A stretch of DNA of 64,000 bases from Melastoma dodecandrum (taxonomy: Eukaryota > Streptophyta > Magnoliopsida > Myrtales > Melastomataceae): assembly GCA_029817715.1 (NCBI GenBank), contig JARUPY010000107.1, positions 1 to 64,000 of the forward strand. The letters run 5' to 3'. Made by a program: the position numbers and the translations under genes. Below are positions 1-13,400 of this stretch, piece by piece. Position 1 is the first letter of the stretch. Every line of letters starts with the position of its first letter. The notes below the pieces were generated by a model that saw nothing but the letters and a program-made list of their open reading frames with translations, did no database searches and had not been told where the DNA came from.

Positions 1-775
1 GTTGTGTCACAATAATAGATATGACAACCAGGGCTAAAGGGAAAAGTGTTGTAATAGTAAAGGTCCCTCCTACTACCATTCCTATTATTGTTGGTGTAAT
101 CACAACCTCCACATAACCAACTACAAGGCATTTATTTCGGTTCAAGAAAGACTTTCTCCCTCACACTACTGTCACGCATGGCTGTGCTTCAACGTCAAGT
201 TAATACTAGTTTCGCATGATGCCGAAACTGGTGACAAATCTAATCTGTTCCAATGAGCTAGTTTCTGTGAAAATGCATCGACAGTCCTGTCATTGATGAG
301 GCAAAGTGATCCTCTGCATCTCCATTTGGAAAATATTGAAATTGTTTCTTTTAAGCCAAATATTTAATATTGTGGTTTGGCTTTATTGTTTTGATGTTTG
401 TAGGTGTTAATGTTGTTGTCGATTCAATAAAGTGTTTAATTATGTTAATGTGGTTTACGAGGTACTTGATGATTGGATTGATTCGGTGCAAAGGGAAAGT
501 AATATTAAATTGGTGAAGTGTCTCGTAGACGAGTTGAGAAACTACTACCCTTTTGTAGTAGTTATGTTAATAACGGGAATGCAAGGTACAACAAATAAGG
601 CATTACATACGAATGTGATTTTGCGAATGGATTTTATAAAGGGATGTAGTTCATGATAAGAACAAACTTCTTCATTTAATCAACAATTATAATATATAGA
701 ACCAATTCAATTATCAGATATTTGAATCATATAAGAAGTAATGATTTTCTTATGATTATGAGAATTCCCCCTTTG
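1..775. other. No recognisable gene
   Basis: AT-rich sequence with stop codons in all frames. The only longer frame (432-656, 74 codons) has no recognisable domain. It may be the degraded left flank or end of the MULE relic that follows, but nothing in the sequence proves this. Confidence 0.4.
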
Positions 776-802
776 GAGGGCGCATTTCGGGAATGCGCCC
801 CC
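776..802. repeat. Single GC-rich palindrome (left outlier of the 6.3-kb array)
   Basis: An imperfect palindrome of the form GGGCGCATT...AATGCGCCC. It matches the consensus of the seven units at 6285-6600 on the other side of the MULE/PMD relic. A copy on each side of the relic suggests these units belong to that element. Confidence 0.6.
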
Positions 803-949
803 ATGCGACCTAAATCCCAAACAATAGGGCGGATCCCTCATTTTGTCTAGGCTTCCTTTACATAACCTGGCGTAGCATCCTAAATCCCACGATCGGCACC
901 TTCTAAATCCTCGTCCCCGCGTCCCCGTTAGCCCCTCTTATGTCGTTCT

Positions 950-1072
950 CGTCTTCGTGCCAGCGCGACGACCTTACCCACGACCTGACGACCCTTACCC
1001 ACTACCCGACGACGCTCACCCACGACCCACGATCCAACGACCTACGACCTACGATCTGACGATCCGATGACC
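950..1072 (+). repeat. Low-complexity ACGACC-type tract
   Basis: About 120 bp of irregular short repeats built on CGACC / ACGAC / CCCACGAC words. It is GC-rich in an otherwise AT-rich setting and has no coding signature. It resembles slippage-generated subterminal DNA of plant transposons; no function is assigned. Confidence 0.6.
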
Positions 1073-2099
1073 CTTTTACAATATTTTTCCTTAGACATGT
1101 GTTTGCTATTTAGTCGGAGTTGAAGTTATTTAGGTTAAGGTTAAATGACGTGAAAGATTTAAGATTTTAGTTAGGCGTTTGAATAAGTAGACTAGTTTAT
1201 AATTTTCTTAGAAATTGGTGAATTGTCTTCACTTTAGATTGCTACAATTAACGATTTATGTATATTGTTTTGGTTGTAGGTTTCGGAATCTCTGGTTGGA
1301 AGTGTTAAACTGTGTAAAGATAAGCACTTTTGTTTCGTTTCGGACGACGCACATTCACTTTTCGTTTGTATTGGGGAGGCGATTAATAGTAATTATAATA
1401 GAAGGAATTAGTCTACAGTATAAGTCCAATTAAGGGGATTATGGTAGATGATGATTGTAATCGATTATGATAATATTTCAAAGTGCAATTGTTTGCGGTA
1501 TTAAAATTAAATGAAATGATGTAGATTGGAGATAGGTCATAGATATCTGATGCCTTCTTATGGTCATACTGAGGTTAAGTTTAGTATGGTGCCAATAAGC
1601 GATGATGATGATGATGTTAGGTTGTTGGTGGAATTCATCTACAAGTAATGCAACCAAATTTAGGAAGTATACGTGATTTACGTTTATGGTAATTCAGGTA
1701 ACGAAGGAATATGATCATTGCAATGATAATCAATCCAAAGTTACTTTGCGATTGTACAAGTGAATGTTAATTATCCACAAAACCTGCGAGGATGCTGCAA
1801 TTGTTAAGGATGTAGTGAAGTGAAAATATTGGTGCATTTTAGAAAAATGATCCATGGGGGAGTAGCCGTGTTGCTTTTAATGGAGTATTAGGATGATGGA
1901 ATTGATAGAGTCTGATGTTGAGGTAGATCGTATCGTAGATGCAATGATGCATTCTGACGATGATGCTAATTACGTAGGAAGAAATGTCTAATGAAATAAT
2001 ATAGGAGAGACGATGAGGATGTTGCTAATTTGGGGTATTTATTAGAGGAAACGATGTTGGCCCCGCTTCGAAAAATGAGCCAGAGAAAACAACACTTCA

Positions 2100-3880
2100 T
2101 TTTTATCGATATTAGCGATACTAGAAAGGTGGTTTTGATGAGAATGCGGGGATGAAGGAAGTTTGTGGATGATGTTGACTCCCTAAATGAATTTCAGAAA
2201 GGGACGCGTTTGTCAAGCACAAATTCATTTGATGTCACACGGAGAATACAATTTCATTTATTAATTACAATAACGAAATAGTCAAGTTAGATAAAAGGCT
2301 TTGGTACTGTTTTTTGTTCTATGTATGGATCTGGTTGTAAGTGGAGATTACATATAATATAATGTACTTGTGATGTGGAATGTGAAAATCTACGATTGTT
2401 GGTAGACCACATAAGTGTGTTTAAATTATGTGTTATCTCAGAATCATGTGCATCTTTGATTGCAACTTCATGGCACCATTCTTTCCTTGTTTCCGTTAGG
2501 GAATTACTCCGAAGTGAAAGTTTCTTTCTTACGGGATGTGATTAAGGAGTGTTTTAGATATGAACGTATCTAGGATACGTTGTGTGGGATGTAAAAAGAA
2601 AAGTTAATAGCGATTGAATACGACGATTGGGAGTTTTGGATGAATCTTACAATGATGTTTCCATATCTGTTGAATGCGATTAGAATAATAGCTAATCCTA
2701 GAAATGTGGTCAGTTGGGATAGAGTGTTCATATAATGATTAGTGATTTGGTTGTTTGGATAGAGTATATGTGCATTCAAGCCATTAGGTCATCCTGTTGT
2801 TCGCGTAATGGCACATTTATGTATAGGGAAGTATTGGCATAAGCAATTAATTGCCAAGCAGTTATGGACGGTATGAACCATATTGTTCCGCTTGCATTTG
2901 CAATCGTAGATGAAGAAAGTTACGATTCATGGAGTTGGTTTACTAAGATGTCTGAAAGGCTACATAGTAGGAGAACGGACTGGAGGTATTTGTTTGATTT
3001 TTGATAGACATGCAGGGCATACAAGCAGCTGTCAGATGATCGAGATATTGTTTTGAACCCCGCCTTTTGCCAATTGGCGCGATTTTGTATTAGATTTCAC
3101 TAGCAATTTCAATACCAGATACAAGAATGTATTATGCAAAATGTTGATTGGTAGTAGCAGCTAGAAAGTCAACGCCACCAAAGTACAGATGAAGCCGTTT
3201 GGAACAAGTTTGTTAATAGGCATTGCCAGAGATCGGCTCAGTTCCTCACTAAAATGGCAAACTGGAAGCAATGGTCCCTGGCAATGAAAGTGTTCAACAG
3301 ATATTGGGTAATGACAACCAATTTGAGTGGGAGTTATAACTCAGTGATAAGAGGTGCGAGAATTTCTCCCAATTTCTACTCTAGTGAGGAAGATATGGTA
3401 TAATTGTGTTGCATATTTGGATTAATAGACGGGATGATGCGGAAGATGAGGGTATAAAGGTAGGTTTTTTTTTGTTCGTGAGAAAGATTTAACAACTCCT
3501 TGTGATGGAAAAAGCGAAACGGTTGCAAGAGTAGTGTTTTTGGACAGACAGTTGGGTCATTTTTACGTGATAAACTAACATCGAAACAAGGAAGGTCGTA
3601 TTTTAGAGGCACGTACATACACGGTGCAAGAAATGGCAAATATATCAAAATTCCTTGATTCCCGATGCCTTTGGCCTGTTATGCATACTTATCATATTGA
3701 CAGGAACCAATTAAATAAGTCGTTTGCAATACTTTCGAATGCCAGAGGGCTATATATGTATTGCGATGCATTAATTTGATTGCAAGGAAGATTGGCAGGG
3801 GGAAAATCAATTATGAAGATGAAGCCTGATCCTAAAAAGAGTAAGGGCCACATGGGCGGCCAAGAACGACACAACATAAA
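2100..3880 (+). pseudogene. Degenerate MULE (Mutator-like) transposase
   Basis: Conceptual translation across all three plus frames recovers the order of a plant MuDR-type transposase. Near 2320-2350 lies a zinc-knuckle-like GCKWRL motif. Near 2600-2720 comes a segment ending in RNVVSW. Near 2800-2960 is the DDE core (VNGTFMYREV, then DGMNHIVPLAFAIVDEESYD, then WSWF). At 2990-3060 follows DRHAGHTSSC, and at 3280-3400 the conserved MTTNLSGSYNSVIRGAR segment. Family members usually read V-D-G-T in the first motif, so the first catalytic Asp appears to be Asn here. Many stops and frameshifts show it is dead. It lies just upstream of a PMD relic in the same orientation, an arrangement known from plant MULEs that carry PMD genes. 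Exact borders are approximate. Confidence 0.8.
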
Positions 3881-4292
3881 CACAATCTAAATGGATATTT
3901 AAATAGAAAGCATGTAAAAAATAGTTGTTGTAAAAAATAGGGTCATAATTCGACGATTATAATTGTCCGAATCAGTCTAACGATTGCAAGTGGAAAACGT
4001 CATTATTTTGATAGTGTTTTACTATATTCCATTTGCCGTGATAATTTGTATTTTTTTTTGTATGAAAATACATATGGGGACCTGAAAGGAATGATGTTCT
4101 GAATGCCAAGGTGGAAACATCGTTCCATAACAATATTGGGGATGAAAGGCTGCTCTTCACATCGGTATGATGGATCATTTGCAATGATAAACATGTTTTT
4201 GAAATTTTTTCACTTGACAATTTTTTTGGCAGCTTTGTTACAAAACAAAGTTTGACTCTTACCTGTCGTCGATTGGAGAAAGTTTTTAAAAA

Positions 4293-6110
4293 AGTGTGAA
4301 TCGCGATCCTATGGATGGGATGTTTATCTACGGCAGTCTAGTTTCCAGAGAGTTGCAAAACAACCATTTATCTCATTGGATGGGCACCGATTACTGCATT
4401 GGTGGAGAGACAACGTACGTTCAAATTGGTATATGCAGTGAGATGACTATTACATTAGAGGATGTAGCGATTCAGCTTGGATTGCCTGTAGATGGGGATG
4501 TTGTCATTTCTGGTACTAGCATTCCGTTAGAGGCATTTGTCAGGATTGATTGGGTGTACTACCCGGACAGAATGCCACTAAAGGCATAGTGGACGTTTGA
4601 AGCTTAGTTGGTAGTTTGAGAACTTTGATGTGAATCCTGAGTGCGCAACGGACGAAATGATTTAGATGCATACTAGGACTTATATATTGCAATTGACCGG
4701 TTGTTCCCTAATAAGATTGGGGATTTAGTACATCTATTTTGGTTGCCTCTACTTATTGATTTTGAGAGGGCGGGTCAATTATAGCTGGGGGGTGCTTGTT
4801 TGGCATGGCTATATAGGAGTCTGAGTAAGGCCGTGCATCATTTAGGCAGAGCAGATTGAGAGATCGCCCATTCTCGTTACAGTTATGGGCATGGGATCGG
4901 TACCCACATATATTCCCTCTTAGACTTTGAACTCCTAATGTGCCTTTGAGCTATAGATGAGGAGTTTAGTTCGATATTCGCACCATATCTACCCATGTCC
5001 TCGTTGTTTATAGAGAGAAGCTTTTTAAATAAGCAGAGCATTGATCAGGTTCAATTATGACTTTTCATATTTATTAAATCGATGACAACATTATATATCT
5101 AATTGATATTTTGTTGTATGCAGGTTGTATGGGCAGCCCTACCTTGAGGGACTAATTACCATGCTTCCCCCATTATTGTCTATCGGGGAGAGATTGCTGG
5201 CGTGCAAGAGTTCCCACTAATTTGCTTCTTGGTTGTGGAGTGGAAGTTTCCTGATCGAGTTATCCGCCAATTTTGTGACGAGCAGCTAGTTCTGGGGCCA
5301 TGCAATGCAAGCAAAAATCTACATCGAATGGATTTGTGTGGCCAATCCATGAAAAACTAGTGACAGATCCATCACGAGTATGTAGAGATGTGGAATAATC
5401 ACATGAATAATATAGTCTTGCTGATGTGGGTGATTGACAAGGAGTACTCCATATGGTATGCACGGCTTAACAGGAAGTATATCTCCCACACCGCTGAAAT
5501 GTTAGGCAACTTGGTAAGTATAAATTGTGAATTATTTTGTTTATTACTACAAAAGCTAAAGATATCATTTTGAATGAAATAGATGACGAACTTGCGGAGA
5601 ATAGAGCTACGTGCTTCAAATCCTGAAGAAGTAGTGGCTATCGCCGGAGAAGCGAAGGACATGCTGAGGCAGTATTCACCGCTACGCCTCTTATGGTCGC
5701 CCGCGGTGGATTAGAAGACCAGCCACAAACGTGTTTAACCACAAGAACTACAGGAGGAAGGATCTGAAGATGAACAAAATGGTGCGGAAAACGAGGTTGC
5801 ATCATTAAGGGATGAGATGATGAAAATGAGGATGTTGTGCCGTTAGGGGAACATCATGAAAGGCGAGATGGAATATCAACAAGAAGGAATGATGATCTCC
5901 CAAATTACGCAGCTCAGCAACGAGACACCCCACTTGCATCCCCTTTCAAGTTCGACTCCGGCGACACCTATGAAGGCGCAAAGAACATCGTCATTACCAT
6001 GAAGAAGAATCTTCACAGATCACTCAACAGATACAATATGGGGATTCTTCGCAAGCTCCCGTTGAAGAGACGACCGGTGCAACACTACGTGAGGAAAAAA
6101 CATTGTTGAA
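4293..6110 (+). pseudogene. Degenerate plant-mobile-domain gene (PP7-long-form/MAIL-like)
   Basis: The stretch 4296-4589 reads as a 97-residue frame containing MTITLEDVAIQLGLPVDGD, the diagnostic core of the plant mobile domain (PMD) found in proteins annotated as serine/threonine phosphatase 7 long form or MAIL1-like. It ends in a premature stop. Further fragments follow in other frames: a YGQPYLEGL segment near 5125 and, at 5388-5510, a WNNHMNN...YSIWYARLNRKYI segment matching the family's YxxWYRxxTRRYI region. After 5640 the sequence encodes a low-complexity charged tail. The gene lies directly downstream of the MULE transposase relic, so it is read as the element's PMD gene. No intact product is possible. 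I see no phosphatase domain. Confidence 0.75.
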
Positions 6111-6284
6111 ACTTTGGATTTGTAATGAATACATCTCATGTTTTGAATGGCGAGTTTTGTATGAGTGTTTTGAATCAATATTGAAGTTTATTTTATGACG
6201 ACTTTTGCCTTAGATTGACATTATCATTGCATTTGCGTTGAATGGGGAATAGAAAAGGAAGTTTCCAGTGTTGTTGGGGTGTCT

Positions 6285-6600
6285 GGGGCACATTACCAAA
6301 ATGTGCCCACCTATTTTTCAAATGGGGCGCACTTTGGGAATGTGCCCCAAACATTTAATTTTTTTCAACAATATGTATTTTATGCTGTATCTGTTGGGGG
6401 GCGCATTTTGAGAAGGCGTTCCCACCAAAGACACATTCTTAAAATGCGCCCTCATCTTTTTCCAAAGGGGTGTATTTTGGAAATGCGTCTTTGATGGGTG
6501 GCGCATTCTCAAAACACGTCAACCGTCAGACACCGAAACAGACCACCCTATACTGAAAAAGTCTAAGTGTCTGGGGGCGCATTCTTAAAACGGGCCCCCC
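6285..6600. repeat. Array of seven GC-rich ~25-bp palindromes
   Basis: Seven imperfect palindromes of consensus GGGGCGCATT-TTNA-AATGCGCCCC lie at 6285-6309, 6324-6348, 6395-6423, 6431-6453, 6466-6492, 6496-6522 and 6573-6600. Spacing is irregular (4-50 bp between units). The units differ by several substitutions but keep complementary arms. A single further unit sits at 776-802. The arms are much more GC-rich than the spacers. The array follows the PMD relic and is most simply read as terminal or subterminal DNA of that MULE. Confidence 0.8.
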
Positions 6601-7418
6601 ACCAATGCATTAATAGACGGCTCATTTTGTGGGAAAATTTCTAAGGTTTGGAAATTCGATATCGATAATAGTTTGATTCTATATACACAATTTTGAACTG
6701 GCTAATTTCTTTTTTTGAATCGCGTTTTTTAATTATTCTCTTGCTGTACGATTATTCCGCAGGGGTCGAATTTACCTAGAAAAATAGAAAAATTGGTTAA
6801 GGCGAACCATTTTATAGAAATTTTCATTAGTATTTTATTCTATTTTCTTTTTTTCTTCGTTTTTTTATTCAATTTTATTTATTTAAAAATATTCATAAAT
6901 AAAATAATAAATATAAACAGGACATTTATTTTAGGAAATCGATGCCTCTTTCGTTTTTTTAAGAAGCTCCACTAAATATTTTATTTTTCCTATTACGGGA
7001 TATTCTAACTACCTTAACTTAATTTGTTATCCTTTATTAGTTATCTAATGCCTTATTAAAAAAAAATGTCCTTTAGACCCGTCCTCGGTCATCTAGCATG
7101 AGAGCGAGTTCTCGCCCTGTTTATAAATTTACTCGCCTTCTCGATGGTTATTCAAAACTTTAACCGCATTTAACGAATTTTTTACGAAACTAACCGTAAA
7201 TCCGTATAAACCTCAAGCAGCTTCACGAACCGACCATAAATTCACAGGAAAGCTAGCAAGTTCATTATTACTTCGGAGATGTACGAAAGAATTAGGTCTC
7301 CACGACCAATACGAAAATAAAGATTTATTTTAAGAGAAATCACTAATTAGCCCTTCTATTTTCTAAGGAATTATCATAATTTGGCACACTAAATTCGTGT
7401 CGTAGTCCTTCAAAATGG
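6601..7418. other. AT-rich spacer, 3' flank of BRF1
   Basis: About 0.8 kb of AT-rich sequence with homopolymer T tracts. It lies between the palindrome array and the BRF1 stop codon and probably holds the BRF1 3' UTR. No ORF or RNA gene is recognised. Confidence 0.4.
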
Positions 7419-10400
7419 TCAAAATCCATCGTAATCATAACTACCATCATCATAATCATAAGACTCGTACACATTCTCATCGTGTGTGTCATCACCATAT
7501 GTTACTTTCCCATCATCATAATCACCATCACTTCTTGTTGTTCCGTCTTCATTTTGCTCTTCCTCAATCTCGGGCTTACCGCCGGTTCTGTGAGATACTT
7601 TCTCATCATTCTCGGGATTTATCTCTGTTCGAAGTTTCTTGGACTTATCTGGAATCACCTATGCATAAAAATGAAGGGAAGAAATTACTAAATTGGCCAC
7701 CTCACAAATCAAACAAGTAAGGTTTCATCATTAATGCCATACAGATGAAGAGCTTTGAAAAATAACTCTTGACCACTAAGGTCTTCATGTACATGAACAG
7801 CTAGGTCAGCTCAGCATTATGACATTGAACCCTTAAGGCAACCGCAATTCTACTGAGTTTAAGGCTTATAAGCAACCTCAATGCAACAAGGATAAGTTGT
7901 TGTTCCATTGCCTTGCGCAACTACATGCTTCCTAATTATGGCTACTTCCATTAATGGTGTGATCGCCATATCGCCGGCTAGATAAAGAATTATAGCAAAC
8001 TATCCAAACACTAGCTATGACCAGAGATGTATGTTTAGAAAAGCAAACAAAACTAAGCAGAATTTATGCGAGAACCCAGCAACATACAAGATGAGAGAAC
8101 AGTTAGGACGTACAGGTTCGTCGAATAACGTTTCCAGCACATCGTAGTTGATTTTGGAACTAAGCCTCTGCAAGATAAAGAGTCTCAATCAGAACTGAAT
8201 AACCATCCAGCAACTGTACTACTGCATAGATTTTGACATGCAGAATCAACCAAATTTTCCATGCATCATTTTCCACTGCAGTGGGTTCCAGCTAGAAGGT
8301 ACGACTCCAATTAAATGATATTTACAAATTAATGAAATGACGTAGCTAAATGGAGTTCACTGTTTAAGAAGCTTTCAGTAAACTTCTAGCACCCTTACAA
8401 TACAAATCTCTGTGATATGAGTAATGACGAATCATTACAGGTTCTACAGAAAATTAATGTTATTCAGCAAAACAAAAAATGAAAGAAAATAAAAGTTGAA
8501 TATAATATTTACTTTATATCAGCAGCAAGATAGAAACCATGACAACTAGAATTACCCCTGCACATGCCCGAACATATTTAAAGGCAATCGAAACACTAAG
8601 TATTGGCATTCCAGCAAATTTTGAGCCTAAGCATAGGCAAAGCTTATGTCTACGTCAGAATGTTTCAATCATGAAATCGTCTTCCAAATCTGTCACTACA
8701 ACAGACGTTTCTCCTTAAAGTGGAAAAAATATATATCAGCCCAATGAGACGGTAATTCAGACAAACCTTCTTTACAAGCATTTGCCTCGTGGCTTCAGCA
8801 GCTGTTTGAGGAGGAGCTGCATTTTTCAGTTCGGCAGCCCCGTTTCTGTTGCCTTTCCTGCAAAAATGTGTCATAACTAAAAGTTAGCATTTGGAGGAGT
8901 TTCAGATTGTAAGTGCTCTGAAGCACGTATGCATCACACAACAAGAAATGAACACGACATTCTAAGGCGAGATGATGTCATAGATAAAGATTGCACCTTC
9001 CTGGATTTAGCAAGTGCTGCTGCAGTAGAAGCAGCGAGTTCCTGCGCAGCTTGCAAGTCTTGTGATCCACCCTTGAAGTTAGCTGCTTGAGCTTCCCTTG
9101 CGGCTGCTGCAGCTGCTTCCTTGGCAGCTTGTTCCTGTTGAATAAGGATAAGATCACGGCTATTACTAGGATCATTAAGAAGATGAGACATAGATAAAGC
9201 ACTAGACGGAACTGGCACTTATGCGGATTAAAACAAACATGACTTAAAATTGCACAAAAACACTAATTTCATATGGAAAGTCCAATACTGACAACAATGA
9301 TATTCAGCAAACTAGCACATCACATTAATTGGATAACTTTGAAAGTTGGTTGTAGAATTCACTGATTGATATGCCAGAAAAGGAAAAGCTCTTGCACATG
9401 GTCGAACTACCTGAATGTATTCCCGATTTACTTCCTCCCATATCATCGTTTTATATAGTGTTTCCTGCTCGTTGTGCAGATAATCATCAACCTGTCATGT
9501 TCAAAAGCAAAGCTGACAATCTCTATCATCTTCGCTTATAAAACTAGAAAGTTCAACAAAGAATTGTGGAGGCACCTCAACATCATCAATGTCAGAAAAT
9601 GTGTCTGATTCCTCACCAGCTTTGCCATCAATACCATCGGCCTTACCAGAACCCTCAAACGAACCCATGTCACCGTCACCAGCTTTGCCATCGACATCAT
9701 CAGCCTTACCAGGTCCCTCAAAACCCATGTCACCCGTGTAACCTGCAAACAACATGGTCCAAATAGTAAATCTTAAGACAGATATAGCTACGGAAAGATA
9801 AAGATAGTACATTTAGAATCAAAATACTGCACCAGCTTCGCAGGTCCTGGTAATTAGAGAATTCACATCGTGATCTTCGGGAGTACTGTTGTGTTTTTCT
9901 CCTTTCTAAAGGAAAATCAGATGAAATTAGTAAAAGAAAAAACCCAGAAAGTAATCCTAAGGTGACTTTAGCATAGTGAACATATCAAAGTCGCAAACAC
10001 GAGATATGAAACTATAAGGAAGGAAGCAAATATTAATTTAACAATGAAATTGATAAGGCATACTAACAGAACAAGGATCGCCTTCTCTTTCTCTTCCAGA
10101 TGAGTTTGACATCCTTTCCAACTCTGCACGCTGGAAAGCTGGAGGATCGGAACCTCCTTCAAGACCACCTGAAAACTCTACAAACTGGCGAATAGCTAAA
10201 AGTTAAACCTTTCAAAATTCCTCCCAACAAAAAGAACTAGATGTAATTAAACATTAGGAACTCACTTCATTGTAACAAGATTCACAAAGTCCAATTGCAA
10301 AGTGGGGCACACCCGAGCCCTTATGTTCACATAGCAATTCTCTTGAACTGGATAAGTTCAACCCAATATTTGGATGTTTTGCAGGAGTCCTTTCATCTAG

Positions 10401-13400
10401 TCTCGCCTTTGCATTCAGCTCGTCAATCTAGTCACAATAAGAAATTTTCATGACTGCAGTAAGGACGGAGATGCAAGGGATAGAGACCAGAATGATAAGT
10501 ACTATTTTAATACTTCATGGGAGCTGAAACTTTATAGCATGATCTTTTCTGTTGTTTTTTACATAACTGAGTAGACCATGATTCACAATGTTAATAAATA
10601 AGATATGCTAAACCGCTTATCTCAAGCAAATAGTCACCTTCATCCAATTCCAATAAAGCCTCTCTTTATAAAAGTTCAAATCACAATGGAGAAACGAGTC
10701 CGGATCCTCCAGTAAACCAATGGGAAAATGAAGTTTTGAATGTCCCTTTGTTCTGTTGATCATGTAGTATTCAGCAATTCCCTCCTTTCTTTCAAGACTA
10801 TATATCAGAGCAATTGAAAGACTTTGATGTTTAGCAGCCATAGCTGGTTGTTTGGGGGTTTTTGTTTGCATTTGATAATTTATTTTCAAAAAAACGTTAT
10901 TGGTGCTGGGCCTAGCTTGCTTGACCTTAATTTTATCCACCTGGCAAGCAATACCCCATATACTATTCAGTGTTTTTTGGAAGGATGGAAAAGAAAAGAT
11001 AAGAAAGAAAATGGAGAGAAAATTTTGAAATATTCGAGAGGAGTATTTTCAGAATGTGTAGTTTCCTCCTTTTCCTTTCCTTTCATTTACACCGTCAACA
11101 CAGTATTAAGGCTAGGCTAGCAAAATTCTGAAAAAAGGCAATACCTAAGCTTAACGTAAGGACACGAACTGTCTGACTCAAAGATAACGCCCTCAAGCCC
11201 CAACAAGTAGGTCATTCCTTCCTTTTGGGACAAACCGATAAACTTCTATTTACTCAACCATAAATAAGCGTCATTATTTTTCATAAGAACAATAGCCCCG
11301 CCTCAGGAAAAGTCAAACTAACCTAAAAATATATAAGATACTAAGAAAATAGAAATAGAAGAGTACTTGTATACTTGTTATCATAATACCAAAGTTTCCA
11401 AATAATAATCAGAAACAAGGACCATACCAGACTGATAGAGCATTAATACAAATTTATATTTAAGAACAAAAACGGCGCTCAAGAAAAGTACCGTCAAGCT
11501 ACCAGATTCTGTACTCTCGAATTCAACCAAACGCTTTGTCAGCGTCGCTTCACAAATATGCACCAGCCTCAACTAAAGATAGGTTCAACCAGGAAACAAG
11601 TGCAGAATTGATGAGAAACCATCATATTGAGAAAAGCAATACAGAAACATAGTCATACCTTTGGGAAGTACAAGCATACAAGATTTTTTTGATAACTAAG
11701 ACATACAAGATTCTGTAAAAGCATACTTGATAATCATAAGTTTACAAAAATTTACATGCAATGAGAATTTTCCCAACAGGAACAGTTCCAACTCTACACA
11801 TTGTCTCTTCCATCACCAAACTACTGAGGTGAAGGTATTTCCAGTTGAAGGATCGATAATCAAGATAGAACAGAGTACATGACAAAAGACACATCATTCT
11901 CATGTAACTCGTCAGAAGCAGTTTTATAAACCAAATGTGCAGACACCAAATAAGTTGGATAATTCCAAATTTAATTTCGTTTCCTCGGCCAATGGTTCAG
12001 ACCATACGCTACACTTACAATGTCAGACTTGGAACACTTGATGCCATGTGCAAGTGCAGACACATATACTGCAGCTCCCCAAAGTCCACTAGGTTTTCTT
12101 CCTGTCTGCTACCAAAATATAGAAAATGAAGTCTAGTTTAAGTTGACATACCAGTTCTACCAAAAAAAAAAACAAAAAAGAGTCGGCATGCCACAGATCC
12201 ATGTCTACTATGGATAAGGATACAAAACCTGCATCCAATCCCTTCTCATGCTCGCTATTATGCGTAAGGCAGTTCTAGCAATTTCATTGTTCCTTCCCCC
12301 TGCTAAACCTATACAGCACATAAAAGTATCTCATGAACATCCCAAAATTACAATTCTATCTATGCGTATGCAAATGTGCTGCACATGCAAGTATGCATTT
12401 GTGGGCACAAGTGTGCATTGGTTAATGGGTGGGCGTGTATGCTCATGTCAAAGAGTAAGTTTGGGGCACTCATTGACATGCAGACTTCTGCATGAATATC
12501 ATTCTCATCTTAATTTCATGACAAACTAAGCAATTTAAATTTATAAAGCAGGTTGACTAACTCCCATAAAGCAATGATTCAACTAAACCAAATAAATGAA
12601 ATTTCTGGCAAAATGACATGACTCTCCAAAAGAGTCGGCCGAAGAGCTTTTTCATGAAAAGAAGGCCAACTCCAAAATGGCACACAAGTACATTCAACTT
12701 GCATTACATAGCGCCATCCAAATTTCTAACCACTCAACTCATTCATATTCACTTCCAATAATCACCTTGAGCAAATTATAACACGTTAGTTCCTGACCTT
12801 CTACAATTTCCATCCAAGTAAGAAATTGATCTTATCGTTTCTAATCTGACTTTTATAACTCCAAAACATATACAATCTAGAAGTTTGAGGAAAACATTAG
12901 GTTTCAGAAGAACACGTCCTCCCTGACTGAAACCTTTATCTATCCCGTTGACAGTAATATTTCACCAAAACCTATGATGTCTGAGCTGCAAAATTTAGTT
13001 TATCGTGGTTTAAAATAAAAAAAAAATATTTTACAAAGCAAAAATCAGCAAAAACACAACTTAAATAGGCTTCCTATGAAATTGCCTAGTTATGGAACTT
13101 ACATGACTAACAATACTAATAAACAGTAGTTATAACAAATGTTAATATGCTACAGAACTTAGATCATAGCCAAAAGAAAGTTAAAACATTATCAGATCCA
13201 TACTGGCTGTATACTTATGAATGAAAAGGGAAGGATCAATAGGCTTCTGTAAAATATGATGTTCTTCAAGCCAAAGAACTTTACAGAGCTGCAAAAACAC
13301 AGCACCAAGCACATATCTGCAAAATGAATGTGAAACAACGCAGAAATACATCACATTTACTTCACAAGCACTCTTTTAAGTAATACTGGAAACACAAGGG

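Noticed and set aside
432..656. 74-codon ORF near the left edge
   Set aside because: Too short and without features; it lies in transposon-like AT-rich DNA.
6285..6600. CRISPR array (regularly spaced palindromic repeats)
   Set aside because: Units are diverged, spacing is irregular, there are no cas genes, and the window is plant nuclear DNA. The same reasoning applies to 21920-22524.
13204..13316. Ending BRF1 exon 7 at the GTATAC donor (13214)
   Set aside because: That choice puts exon 8 out of frame. The GTATGG donor at 13203 keeps phase and gives a family-like junction.
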